Of a stretch of 43,758 nt of DNA, positions 32,165-41,795 are shown piece by piece. The position numbers were made by a program, and so were the translations under genes. The first letter of the stretch is position 1. Each line of letters starts with the position of its first letter. A model generated the notes under the pieces. That model saw nothing but the letters and a program-made list of their open reading frames with translations. It was not told where the DNA came from and did no database searches. Source of the DNA: a virus; IMG/VR virus record IMGVR_UViG_3300017783_000054, positions 1 to 43,758 of that record; one strand, written 5' to 3'.

Positions 32165-32189
32165 AGAAATACGTCTGAGGGAATGTACT

Positions 32190-32197
32190 TATTTAGT
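32190..32197 (-). promoter_or_regulatory. late promoter ACTAAATA
   Basis: Ends 25 nt before the cp12 ATG. It shares bases with the -10 of a sigma70-like promoter, giving a fused TATACTAAATA. Confidence 0.7.
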
Positions 32198-32223
32198 ATA
32201 ATATTGATACCCTCTAGTGTCAA
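32195..32223 (-). promoter_or_regulatory. sigma70-like promoter for cp12-cpeT
   Basis: TTGACA (32223..32218), 17-nt spacer, TATACT (32200..32195): 6/6 and 5/6. The TGA in TTGACA is the gp27 stop codon. The -10 ends 30 nt before the cp12 ATG. Confidence 0.8.
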
Positions 32224-34010
32224 CGGTTTTTGTTCTTACGCCGACGATTGCGTCTCTTGTTCTTCTTATTGTTCCGTTTCTTAGTACGAGTTCCTCCAGA
32301 ACCCTTGCGGCCACCGCGATTCTTTCTCCGTGCCTTTCTATCCTTACGACGGATCGCTCTCCGTCCCGCCGTAGACCTCTTCTTGTTACGCCGCTTTCTT
32401 CTTTCGAGATTGCTGACATTCTTACCACGTTTTTTAGATCTCCGCCGTCTCTTCTTCCTGCTACCCAGTCCACGTCCAACGGCAGGTCTTGCACCACGGC
32501 GTCTAAGTCCTCTACGCTTCTTACGAACACGTCCCTTACGTTTCCGTCTACCACTAGAATTACCAGCAATAGTTGCGGTACTCTCATTATTTTTAGAACT
32601 TGCACCACCAGAATCAGGTGTAGAATCTCTAGTCAATAGAAGAATCGTTATCATTCTTCCATCATGATACTTATGCTCAGCACTAGCAATGATCCAAAGA
32701 CCACTCCAACGTTGATCTGTGGGAATATTTGTACTGTTTGGTTTGTCTGGTAGTGCCTTCGGGATCGTGATATGAATACCATGACCTGCCATCAAATCTA
32801 AGTTACCTGGTACAGTAACTTGAAGTTGTTGATATAAAAGACTCTTCAGTCTTAGGAAATTGTATGATCCTGCTTCAACAATAGACTTCACACTCTGTCC
32901 ACCAATTGGAGCAGACTGTTTAGATTCTTTCTTCTCCATGTTGCCATAACCACGAGTCATGACTGGTTTCAGTCTTACTCGTCTAGGAGTATCAACCATC
33001 GATGGTTCACCCTGAGGTGCCAACTTACTCATATCAAATGGTGGTTTTCCTTTTGGATTGACATGTGACATGTCTTTCCAGTTTCTTCTAATAGCATACT
33101 CATCCAATGCTAATGGTAGATCACCTGATTGATCTCCACTAGAACTCTTAGCAAGATCAACAGGATCAAATCCTTGTGTATATCCTGCCCATGTACCATG
33201 CCTGAGATTTTCTAGCAGGTTATAAGACTTAGGAAATGAAATCGTTTGGATAATAAAGTCTTTAGTTTCTTCTGCCATACTTGGCAGGTTTGCTTGACCA
33301 TATCCATAGTAATACAGTTGTGGTAGTGGTCTCTTACCAGCACCTTTCGATTCGCCTTTCGGTTTCTGCTTATTTGCATCTTCAATCATCGCATCGATTG
33401 TGATGTAATGATATCCAGATGTGTTCTCGTAGAAAATATATCCACTCTGACGTAGTTTACCTGTCTGTTTCTTGCGAAGAGACTTCTCTGCTAGGTAATT
33501 GATAGCATTGAATGGTCTCCAGTTTGGACAAACATAAGAAAACTTCTCATCAGTTGGTTCTGAATACAACTCTTTGTCGGTGTTGATATAGTCTGAACCT
33601 AGATACTCACCAACATAATCATCAGTCTTTTTACCTTGGAATGAACCAAATACATTGACAAGTTCATTCCTCAGAAACTCTTCTGAACAGAGGTGTAAAT
33701 TATATACGTTACGTTTTTCAAATCTAACACGATCAGTGATCTTATAAAGTTGAAGATTATACTCAACTTTCTTTCCACTAACATCGTTTTCTAATGTAAG
33801 GAAGAATGTTTCACCACCTGCTAATCTACTGATGACATCACCAGAGTCATCAAATGCTATAATTGCTCTGATAGAAGGGGAATCAATCCCCTCCATGATT
33901 CTAACTTCGTTTACATACTCATCAAACTTATTAGTTTTGTTATCTGGTCCTGCAACGCCTTCAATCTCAAGACTAAAACCCGTTGTGCCCTGTCCTCCTT
34001 TTACGTCCAT
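32220..34010 (-). CDS. gp27-like baseplate hub protein with polybasic C-terminal tail
   Basis: 596 residues. Residues 1 to about 484 look like the gp27/tail-hub family: GFSLEIEGV, YVNEVRIMEGIDSPSI, ETFFLTLEND, VYNLHLCSEEFLRNE, FEN/YENTSGYHYITID and a C-terminal beta domain (LQVTVPGNLDLMAGHGIHIT, GLWIIASAEHKYHDGRMITI). The last roughly 112 residues (about 485-596) are an extra tail in which 63 are Lys or Arg, mixed with Gly, Asn and Ser and nearly free of hydrophobic residues. T4 gp27 (about 390 aa) has no such tail. The ATG overlaps the upstream stop as TGATG. The tail could contact DNA, membrane or the tape region inside the hub. Confidence 0.8.
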   Translation of the reverse strand: MDVKGGQGTTGFSLEIEGVAGPDNKTNKFDEYVNEVRIMEGIDSPSIRAIIAFDDSGDVISRLAGGETFFLTLENDVSGKKVEYNLQLYKITDRVRFEKRNVYNLHLCSEEFLRNELVNVFGSFQGKKTDDYVGEYLGSDYINTDKELYSEPTDEKFSYVCPNWRPFNAINYLAEKSLRKKQTGKLRQSGYIFYENTSGYHYITIDAMIEDANKQKPKGESKGAGKRPLPQLYYYGYGQANLPSMAEETKDFIIQTISFPKSYNLLENLRHGTWAGYTQGFDPVDLAKSSSGDQSGDLPLALDEYAIRRNWKDMSHVNPKGKPPFDMSKLAPQGEPSMVDTPRRVRLKPVMTRGYGNMEKKESKQSAPIGGQSVKSIVEAGSYNFLRLKSLLYQQLQVTVPGNLDLMAGHGIHITIPKALPDKPNSTNIPTDQRWSGLWIIASAEHKYHDGRMITILLLTRDSTPDSGGASSKNNESTATIAGNSSGRRKRKGRVRKKRRGLRRRGARPAVGRGLGSRKKRRRRSKKRGKNVSNLERRKRRNKKRSTAGRRAIRRKDRKARRKNRGGRKGSGGTRTKKRNNKKNKRRNRRRKNKNR

Positions 34011-37000
34011 CAGAAACCTCCAGCAAACAGACCAAATCCAGGACGATAATTGTATATATCATCACTAGATAACCGACCACCGTCGCCACCTTTCGGGATA
34101 GGAACTTTGACTGGTTTATCTGGTATTGGTTTAGACATTGCTTGTACTTGTTTTTGTGCTGCTTGATTCTGCTGTGATGTTTGTGCAATTGCGGCAGCTG
34201 CTCCTGTTTTCTGTTTTGTTTTTACCGCACTCTTTGCTGTAGCAACATTATTAGTTTGAAGTTGTACTTGCCGTGGTTGTACAGTAGGAGGTTTGATATT
34301 TGCAGGTACTACCTCCCCTTTCGGTTCAGGACTGCCACCTTTTACCAAACGTTCCAGAGAACGTTCCTTCTGCTTGTACGCTCTATATTGATTTTCTAAA
34401 TTTGCTGCACTGACTAGACCACCAGTACGAGGATCTTTGAACATCCCGAGTGATTTTGGTCCTACTGGTGAGCTCATCGCTGCCCTAATGTAATCTCTTT
34501 GATGCTTGAGTTGCATCATCTGTTGTTGGAATTGTTTTTTGAATGCTGGACTCTGCTGAGTACCACCAGCAGAGAGACTTTTGACTAACTTGATAGGTCC
34601 ACCGTGTGATGCAAAAGAAATACCAGCACGCTTACTAGTTCCAGTTTCCATCACACCTGCTTCATCATTACGACGCCAGTTATTGATACCACCGTTATGA
34701 CTTGCTAATCTAGTACGATATGCATCAATAACTGGGGCATAATTACCACTGCTCAGTGACTGTTTCACAGTATCTTTTATACCAGCACCAGACAAAGATC
34801 CATAGTTGAAGACTACAGACTCTAGTCCTGCCTTTACTCTATTCGGTGCCTTATTATAGTCACTGCCAACCTCATCGGTGAGACGCTTGCGGTGCTCAAT
34901 AATATGCTTAGACTTGATCCAATATGCTTCATCGTCAGTAATCGTGTCACCCTTCTGAACCTTACCAGACTTACGGAATCCCTCTGGATAGTAAGTTGCA
35001 CCAATACCAATCGTAGGAATCTCCCACCCATAATTAGCATCAGCATATGCCTTTAGTCTTAGACCTTCATAATTACCTAGCAGTGCTGCAAACTTCTTAT
35101 CAAATCCACCACTGACTGATGTTGAACCACCTGCTAGTTCTCCCGTTGCAGAGTCTCTGGTTCCAGCTTCAGTACCAGGACCTGCAGTAGATCCATCTTC
35201 TGTACCCCCGAATGTAGCTGCACTGAGTTTTCCACCTGTATACTTTTTATTACCATCAACTGCATGAGCACCCTTTAGTAAGAGGTTACCCAGGTTAGCA
35301 AGCAATGACTCGACAGACTCTTTTGGTTTTACATCAGCACCAGTAGAGTTTGTGCCACCATCCTGTGATGTTTCGCTTGTAGTTTGTACATCACTATTGA
35401 TTGATCCACCAGGAGCAACACCACCTTTACCAGGTACAACAATCCTACCAGTCCCAGGACCACGGTCAACCCAGATGCCATCCATCAATGACTTAGGATA
35501 TACAACACCCTTACCTTTAGTATCTGATGCACTAGTGAGATTACTTTGTGCCCATCCACCCTTGGGAGTTGGGTTCAGTTTTCCATAGGGATCGTTTACA
35601 ACGATGTCATTACCTCGGTAACCAATACCAGCAACCATGTGACCACTGCCACTGTTATGTTGCAGACCTAGGACAACAGGTTTACCTGCATTGATTGCTG
35701 ATTTATATGCCTTATATGATCCAAAATCACCACCAGATGCAGGAACACCAAACTTTTTCATTGCTGGTGGGTGTGCTCCCATACTAGTGGACTTACCATG
35801 CTGCGAACGAACCTTATTATATTCGTCAGGCATGACATTCTTTCCTAAGATTGCCGAGACAACCATTGCAGCAGAAGTGGAGAAACATTGTGAGTCTCCA
35901 CCAGTACCTAGAGCATCAGTTTTGTTTGATCTCTGGTTGAAATATGGTACGCTTAGGATTTTACCACCGCCAGCAGGAGGTGCTTTTTCTTCAGTATTCT
36001 TCGATTGACCTTCTGCAATCTTTTCTGCTGGAATCTCTGCACCCCCAGATGCCTTCAGTGTTCTACCTAAAGGACCACCATTAGAAAAGAAACCTGCATG
36101 TTGTGCTTCAGAATTACGACGTGCTGTTAGACCTTTATTACCTCTAGTAGCAGGAGTGTCATAAGGAACAACGAATGCAGACCCACCTGGTTTTGAGTAC
36201 ACCATTTCGGTGCCATGACCGATGAATGATGTTGACTGTCCACCATCTAGTGATACAGGATACCCTGTCTGTGGTCCTTGAATGATACCACCGTTAGCAA
36301 ACCCACGAAGAGATCCACCTGTTGCCATCTTAGGCATAGCAGTAGCTTGCTCTCCCTGATCAAAGAAAGATCTACCACCAAGAATATTTCCAAACCCTGC
36401 CTGAGCAGAATTGAAAGCACTAATAGCACCTTCTTTCAGATTTGTTGCTGCTTGCCTAGGATCTTTTATAGCCTCTTGAACGCCGCGGCCAATATTACCT
36501 ACCTGTTGACCTGCATATTCTTGTAGATTTTTAGGTGGTTCTGGAGCAGGTTGAGGACTTCCTGCATTCTGTCCTGTTGGTGCAGTTGGTTCTTGTGTAG
36601 TGCCAACACTTTCTGCTGGTCCACCCGCTCGCGTATCTCCTGCTGCAGCAGTTGTGGCAAGTCCAAACGCTGATGTTAGTTGATCTAATTTTGATTGTAT
36701 CTCAGGACTAAGACCTGCAATCTCACTTTCCTGCTCATCTTCCTGATCAGTTAGATCTTCTTCTGCCTGTTGCAGATCCTTACCAGTGACACCATCATTA
36801 TTCATGGCATCTAATGCCATACCAGTGCCAACGATAGCACCACTGAATAGCAATGCCTTACCAGCTTTACTACCAAATAGTTTACCTAATCCTCTTCTCA
36901 GTCCTTTAGAAGTAGCAAGTTTTAGTAACTTCTTACTAAACCACACCAAAGATTTGAAGAAACCTTTGAATACTTTGAAGACCATCTTGACGACGAACTT

Positions 37001-37627
37001 GATCGCCTTGCCGCCAAATAGTTTCTTGAATGCTAAGAATCCTGTTCCTAATGCAATCAAGAACAATCCACCCTTCAGGATCTCCTTCCAGAAAGGCATC
37101 TCAGTAAACTTAGCAATCAAATCTAGGGTAGTCATTACGATACCCGTAGTCACATTGAATAGGAACTTACCTACACCAATGATACCTGCAATAATTTTTT
37201 GTAACTTCTCACGATTCTCTTCCTTGCTCATCCACTTCATCAGTGGAACTAGAACAAATAATTTGAACATCCCACCGAGTAGATCTAGGATACTACCAGC
37301 ACCCTTTGCTACTAGTGCTGCAATACCACCGAGAACCATACCACCGAATGGATCTCTTTTCTTTTTCTGTACTCCAGGTTTATCTCTTCTCTGATTATCC
37401 TTTTCAATTTTCTGCTGTTTTAGAAAGTTCTGTGCAGATATATTTTTGAACTTTTCAAACTCAGAAGCAATAGCATTGACAGAAGTGCCTAAGTTATTGA
37501 GACCTTCAACAACTTTATCATTACCTACCGAAACTATTCCAGGTTGACTTTCAACCCTTCCTACAAATTTGTAGAAATTGATCTTTTGCTTACGCTTTTC
37601 CTTATTGACTTTTTGATCTGCCATCAA
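34010..37627 (-). CDS. giant tail protein with C39-like peptidase and GH24 lysozyme domains (1205 aa)
   Basis: N-terminal helical part with hydrophobic segments (about 95-135, 150-200) related to the same region of the next protein, then low-complexity linkers. Residues about 555-735 resemble a C39_2/papain-like peptidase: KILSVPYFNQRSN, SQCFSTSAAM with C581, SGHMVAGIGY with H663, and IVVNDPYG with N678/D679. Residues about 840-1000 match phage lysozyme GH24: E854 in NYEGLRLKAYAD, D863, and T872 in IPTIGIGATYYPEG. A role in cutting peptide and glycan bonds of peptidoglycan during DNA entry is likely. It is coupled by ATGA to the upstream gene and by TGATG to gp27, placing it in the hub/tape operon. 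Confidence 0.8.
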   Translation of the reverse strand: MMADQKVNKEKRKQKINFYKFVGRVESQPGIVSVGNDKVVEGLNNLGTSVNAIASEFEKFKNISAQNFLKQQKIEKDNQRRDKPGVQKKKRDPFGGMVLGGIAALVAKGAGSILDLLGGMFKLFVLVPLMKWMSKEENREKLQKIIAGIIGVGKFLFNVTTGIVMTTLDLIAKFTEMPFWKEILKGGLFLIALGTGFLAFKKLFGGKAIKFVVKMVFKVFKGFFKSLVWFSKKLLKLATSKGLRRGLGKLFGSKAGKALLFSGAIVGTGMALDAMNNDGVTGKDLQQAEEDLTDQEDEQESEIAGLSPEIQSKLDQLTSAFGLATTAAAGDTRAGGPAESVGTTQEPTAPTGQNAGSPQPAPEPPKNLQEYAGQQVGNIGRGVQEAIKDPRQAATNLKEGAISAFNSAQAGFGNILGGRSFFDQGEQATAMPKMATGGSLRGFANGGIIQGPQTGYPVSLDGGQSTSFIGHGTEMVYSKPGGSAFVVPYDTPATRGNKGLTARRNSEAQHAGFFSNGGPLGRTLKASGGAEIPAEKIAEGQSKNTEEKAPPAGGGKILSVPYFNQRSNKTDALGTGGDSQCFSTSAAMVVSAILGKNVMPDEYNKVRSQHGKSTSMGAHPPAMKKFGVPASGGDFGSYKAYKSAINAGKPVVLGLQHNSGSGHMVAGIGYRGNDIVVNDPYGKLNPTPKGGWAQSNLTSASDTKGKGVVYPKSLMDGIWVDRGPGTGRIVVPGKGGVAPGGSINSDVQTTSETSQDGGTNSTGADVKPKESVESLLANLGNLLLKGAHAVDGNKKYTGGKLSAATFGGTEDGSTAGPGTEAGTRDSATGELAGGSTSVSGGFDKKFAALLGNYEGLRLKAYADANYGWEIPTIGIGATYYPEGFRKSGKVQKGDTITDDEAYWIKSKHIIEHRKRLTDEVGSDYNKAPNRVKAGLESVVFNYGSLSGAGIKDTVKQSLSSGNYAPVIDAYRTRLASHNGGINNWRRNDEAGVMETGTSKRAGISFASHGGPIKLVKSLSAGGTQQSPAFKKQFQQQMMQLKHQRDYIRAAMSSPVGPKSLGMFKDPRTGGLVSAANLENQYRAYKQKERSLERLVKGGSPEPKGEVVPANIKPPTVQPRQVQLQTNNVATAKSAVKTKQKTGAAAAIAQTSQQNQAAQKQVQAMSKPIPDKPVKVPIPKGGDGGRLSSDDIYNYRPGFGLFAGGF

Positions 37628-40600
37628 TAATTCTCAAACCTGATTGAGTGATCGGCCTTTCCAGTAACTGTAGCAATTACTCTGGTGCCCCGTGTTCTAT
37701 TTATTGGCATTGGAATGACCTTTGGTATTGGAATGACTACCAAATCTTCCTCTTCCTTCTCATGAATAGCAGCAACAGACTGAGATGCTTTAGCAATACT
37801 ATTTACTCTACCACCACCAGACATTTTTGCTAAGAAACTCTTAGCATATTTTATTCTAGGTCCATCATGTGCTACACCTGCACGTTCCCAGGTTTTACGG
37901 AAATCTACTGTAGCATTTGCAACGTCAGTCTTTTTCTTGAACTCTCCCCAAGATCCAGATGTGCCAGTACCTTTCTTGATAAATCCACCGTTACCTGCCA
38001 TCAACTCAGACATCAGGAACTTGTAGTTGTCTGCATTACTTGGGATCTTATTATAGTCACCACCATAAGAAGCGATGAACTTATCATATCTATCACCAGG
38101 TGCAGAGTTAGTCCACTGTGCCCATCCATATCCCTTTCTAACTGTACCTTGAGGCCATGGTTTACTGTTCTTACCAAAAGGTCCACCTTCTCTGATACCA
38201 GGTATAAATCCAGCAGATTCATGTGCCATGTTACCAGAGATCGCAGCTGCTGCTTGTTTAGTAGCACCAGTGTCACTCATAATCTTTTTAGAAATGTCAA
38301 CACCTTTTGCAGTGACACTACCATTGACTGCTAATGTTCCAGGATCACCTGTATATCCACCTCCACTACTAATACTATTACCTGAATCACTGTCAGTGGT
38401 AGAAGCGGCTGATTTATCTGGTGGTGTAGGAGGTGTTAGAGCATTAGGGAACAATGATTTCATTACTCCCAGTAATATAGTTGCAGCACCACCAGTAGGA
38501 TCTGCTGCTTTCAATACCTTCATACCAATTTCAGTTGGAGGTGGAGGACTTGCTTTTTTATCTAAGTCCTTCTGCTTCTCAACTGTCTCGGATGTTCTTT
38601 TATGAACAGGTTGCTGCTTTAGGAGTGCTGCTTCAGATGCAGCAACAACTCGTTTTTCAACTTCTGCATGGGAAAGACCTTCTGCCCTTGCTTCTGTCCT
38701 TGCTTTCTGTGCTGCTTGCCATACTACCAAGTTAGAAGAACCAGTCTTGGTAGGATCAAGTACAGATCCACCCATAGACATCTTCACATTACGAACTAAA
38801 CCACCTGCAGATCTCTCTGGTACATCATCCTCTGGAGTTGCAGCATTTAGTTTTTTCTCATCCACATTGAATGCATCCATAAATGATACATCTTGTTTGG
38901 GAATGCCAATAACATCAGCAAGTTTATCTGCTAACCATTCTCCACCCCATTGTGTAGCACCAGTGACAACACCAGCAAGGATAGCAGCACCAATACCACC
39001 AGTACCAGCACCAATAGCACCCAAGATAGCAGTACCAGCAACCAAACCTGCAATAGAACCAGCAAGTTTTAGTGCAACACGACGAGGATCTTGACCCGCC
39101 TTCAATTCCATTGCAGCAAACAATGTCTCGACAATAATGTCTAGAGGACCAATTTTGAATGGCGCTGCATCAAGAGCGTTCTTTGTACCTTGGACTGCAG
39201 GTTTTGCTATATTTACAAACTTCTTGAAGAGACCTTCTCCACCTTCTTTTCCTGCCTTACCTTTGAATTTATCAATAAAGAACTTGGTAACAGGGTTCCC
39301 TTCAATTAGATCTTTTGCAGTAGCCTTCAGTGGTGCTAGAAATTTATCAACAACAAACTCTTTTCCTTTTGCAGCAAGGTTTGTAATATTATCACTTAGT
39401 TTATTCCAGTTAGTAGAAACTGTTTGTGGGAATTCTTGTATTCCCTTCAGGAAACTCTCTAGACCCTCCTTATAACTTTTGTATTTGTCAATGGCGAATT
39501 CACTAGTGATGTCCCATGCACCCTTAGCAACATCAATTCCCTGCCCAACTTTCTGACCGAACTTGGTATTAGAAAACCACTTTAGGAGATCACTACCACC
39601 TTGGGCAACAGGATCAATAAATCTTTTCCTTGCCGCGTCTCTAGTTTCTGATAATGCTTGCCTAGGATCTGCTCTAAATCCTTCTACTATATCAAATGCC
39701 TTTTTACCAGCATTTTGTAGTGGTTTTGTGAGTTCATCAGCACGGGTGAGTAATCCTTCACCACCCTTTTTGATGACATCTAATCCATCTGTCAATCGTT
39801 TTAGTACACTAGGCGGCAAACTGTTCTTGAATGCCTCAACTGCAGCTGCAACTGCCTTTGCAATCTTAGGTTTGACTACATTTTTGAAAAAGTTTGCACC
39901 CCATCTAGCAATCTTTGCTGCAAGATCACTAATGAATGTGCCAACAATACTGAATACAAGTAAAACTTTCTTCAACCAACGTCCTTTCAGACGTTTGAAC
40001 ATGATCCTAACTCTTTGTCTTAGTTTTCCTAACCAAGTCTTATTTTTTAGTTTGTTGCCAGGTTTGTTTGGTCCATCTGCATCAGGTTTACTACGATCTA
40101 AACCACCACCATCATCTGATGACATCATTCCTAGAAGATCTAGGATACCACCCATCAAACTGAATGGGTTCAGGAACATCGCTAAACCCTTGAGAGCAAG
40201 GAATCCTACCAGAAGTTGACCGAATCCCATTATGGATTCCCAGACCCCTCCCAGGTCCCCCTTCATGATCTTACTAATACCACCGAACAGTCCTGCTAGA
40301 CCGTCCATAAGATTAGTTACACCAAATGTACCCCATTTCCATAGGAAATCAAAGATTACTTTGGTAAACTCTACAAGTTTCTTTACTTTTTCTTGATTTT
40401 TTTCATCTGAAAACCATTTCATGATGCCAATAATGGCAGCAAACTTGATGAATGGTGATATCAGATTCCAGATAGGTGTCAGCAATTGCTGCAAAAAACT
40501 ACCTTTCTTCTTTAGTTTCTTATCCTTCTTCCCTACTTCCTTACCAACTTTCTTTTCATCTATAGGTTTGACTGCAGCACCACGCTCTTGACTTGCTTCT

Positions 40601-40869
40601 TTTTGGTCAAGTTGTCTGTCTCTATCTGCTCTACGTTCTTCAACCTCTTTACTTCTTAGAGATATTGCACGAACTTCCTCAATAGATGTCAGTCCTCGGA
40701 TTGAATTGTAAATACTATCCGTTGCTGCACCAAGTCTATTGATGCCAAGAACAATCTTACCGCTAGGCAGTTTTTTGGCGTTCGGCGTTTTCACGCCACT
40801 AGACTTCAAGGTCTCCTTATCCTTGGAAGTAAGACTTGGGTTTACAAATTTGTAACCTAGCTTTGCCAT
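37624..40869 (-). CDS. giant tail protein with C-terminal tail lysozyme domain (1081 aa)
   Basis: The N-terminus (SGKIVLGINRLGAATDSIYN, then a charged coiled coil and IGIMKWFSDEKNQEKVKKLV) is paralogous to the 1205-aa protein. The middle is helical with hydrophobic segments (about 210-250, 600-640: a Gly/Ala-rich membrane-like stretch). Residues about 856-1015 resemble the phage tail lysozyme domain: AAAAISGNMAHESAGFIPG with E884 as likely catalytic Glu, and RKGYGWAQWTNSAPG. This suggests a tape-measure or hub protein that enters the cell wall on injection. An AATAAATA late-like motif inside its end (37698-37705) is about 70 nt before the next gene and is not convincing as a promoter. Confidence 0.75.
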   Translation of the reverse strand: MAKLGYKFVNPSLTSKDKETLKSSGVKTPNAKKLPSGKIVLGINRLGAATDSIYNSIRGLTSIEEVRAISLRSKEVEERRADRDRQLDQKEASQERGAAVKPIDEKKVGKEVGKKDKKLKKKGSFLQQLLTPIWNLISPFIKFAAIIGIMKWFSDEKNQEKVKKLVEFTKVIFDFLWKWGTFGVTNLMDGLAGLFGGISKIMKGDLGGVWESIMGFGQLLVGFLALKGLAMFLNPFSLMGGILDLLGMMSSDDGGGLDRSKPDADGPNKPGNKLKNKTWLGKLRQRVRIMFKRLKGRWLKKVLLVFSIVGTFISDLAAKIARWGANFFKNVVKPKIAKAVAAAVEAFKNSLPPSVLKRLTDGLDVIKKGGEGLLTRADELTKPLQNAGKKAFDIVEGFRADPRQALSETRDAARKRFIDPVAQGGSDLLKWFSNTKFGQKVGQGIDVAKGAWDITSEFAIDKYKSYKEGLESFLKGIQEFPQTVSTNWNKLSDNITNLAAKGKEFVVDKFLAPLKATAKDLIEGNPVTKFFIDKFKGKAGKEGGEGLFKKFVNIAKPAVQGTKNALDAAPFKIGPLDIIVETLFAAMELKAGQDPRRVALKLAGSIAGLVAGTAILGAIGAGTGGIGAAILAGVVTGATQWGGEWLADKLADVIGIPKQDVSFMDAFNVDEKKLNAATPEDDVPERSAGGLVRNVKMSMGGSVLDPTKTGSSNLVVWQAAQKARTEARAEGLSHAEVEKRVVAASEAALLKQQPVHKRTSETVEKQKDLDKKASPPPPTEIGMKVLKAADPTGGAATILLGVMKSLFPNALTPPTPPDKSAASTTDSDSGNSISSGGGYTGDPGTLAVNGSVTAKGVDISKKIMSDTGATKQAAAAISGNMAHESAGFIPGIREGGPFGKNSKPWPQGTVRKGYGWAQWTNSAPGDRYDKFIASYGGDYNKIPSNADNYKFLMSELMAGNGGFIKKGTGTSGSWGEFKKKTDVANATVDFRKTWERAGVAHDGPRIKYAKSFLAKMSGGGRVNSIAKASQSVAAIHEKEEEDLVVIPIPKVIPMPINRTRGTRVIATVTGKADHSIRFENY

Positions 40870-41051
40870 TATCGTCCGCGTGATTGTTCCTTATAACGAC
40901 GTTCTTCCTCCTTCAAATATTCCATGAGCATCTGGATATAAATATCACGTTCCCAAGGAATCATATTTTCTATACAGTCAAGAGACCATTTATGATATTG
41001 TACTAGCGCGAAGTTAGTTTCATAATAGTTTTTTAGACTATTATGTAACAA
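40869..41051 (-). CDS. small tail/baseplate assembly protein (60 aa)
   Basis: Helical protein MLHNSLKNYYETNFALVQYH...CIENMIPWERDIYIQMLMEYL. The PWERDIYI.ML motif recurs in short tail and baseplate assembly chaperones of T4-like phages. It lies 2 nt after the gp26-like gene and shares one base with the giant tail gene, fitting a role in hub/tape assembly (a position similar to gp51 in T4). The identity with gp51 is not established. Confidence 0.65.
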   Translation of the reverse strand: MLHNSLKNYYETNFALVQYHKWSLDCIENMIPWERDIYIQMLMEYLKEEERRYKEQSRGR

Positions 41052-41053
41052 CG

Positions 41054-41773
41054 CTACCCGAAAAAAGACGCTAGTCCCTCCAGGGTCACCGTAGAAGTCA
41101 CATTAGTATTGGGGTTGACAACTTCAACGTCATGCATCAGTTTAGGCATGGTTTCAAAGAACTTTTGTACCTTCTGAAACTGTTCAGAAGTCAGTTGCTC
41201 AAGAAACTCAATCTTTTCTTGCTTGGTAGAATCAGAACCAGGATAGACTTGATTCTCATCATAAATGTTATCAATACAATCAGATGCAAGGTCAAAGACT
41301 TGAGTGATCTCGTCTCGCTCATCATCACCAGTAATATTCATCTTGACAAAGGTGTCCAAGGAAGGATACCTCATAACCATACCCATAGTATCAGATAGTT
41401 TGATAGTCTTATCGTGCTCATCATCTTCTGAGATTTCAATTGCAGCAAGATTGATCTCAACTTGCACTTCAGTTTCACCATCGTCGGGTGCAGTCAGAAG
41501 AACCTTAGATGATTCACCAACAGACTTAGAACGAATCTTCAAGAAGATGTATTCAATGTCAAACGTTGGCAAAGAATCAATAGGAACTGTAATATTAGTA
41601 CAGTCTTTGATGATCTGTTTGATAGTTTCAATCGTACTATTTTCATCTGATGTTTCCATCGCCATCAGTAAGAGTTTCTCTTCTTTCACAAGAAATGGTC
41701 TAAACTTTATGTTTTTACCAGTCGAAGGAAGTTTCAAAGTATACTGTGGAGTAGCAATCTTTGGTAATGCCAT
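41054..41773 (-). CDS. gp26-like baseplate hub subunit
   Basis: 239 residues. KLPSTGKNIKFRPFLVKEEK, LLLMAMETSDENSTIETIKQ, LPTFDIEYIFLKIRSKSVGE and QLTSEQFQKVQKFFETMP are the landmarks of the T4 gp26 family (PF12322-like). It acts in central baseplate hub formation. It starts 22 nt after a late promoter, downstream of the second copy of the GGCGGA hairpin, and heads the operon leading to gp27. Confidence 0.85.
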   Translation of the reverse strand: MALPKIATPQYTLKLPSTGKNIKFRPFLVKEEKLLLMAMETSDENSTIETIKQIIKDCTNITVPIDSLPTFDIEYIFLKIRSKSVGESSKVLLTAPDDGETEVQVEINLAAIEISEDDEHDKTIKLSDTMGMVMRYPSLDTFVKMNITGDDERDEITQVFDLASDCIDNIYDENQVYPGSDSTKQEKIEFLEQLTSEQFQKVQKFFETMPKLMHDVEVVNPNTNVTSTVTLEGLASFFG

Positions 41774-41795
41774 AGTGTAATCAATTCAGTAATTG

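Noticed and set aside
32189-32667. Overlapping frames on both strands in the gp27 tail region
   Set aside because: The Arg/Lys codons keep several frames open; the in-frame continuity with the gp27 domain and the coupled start favour one real frame.
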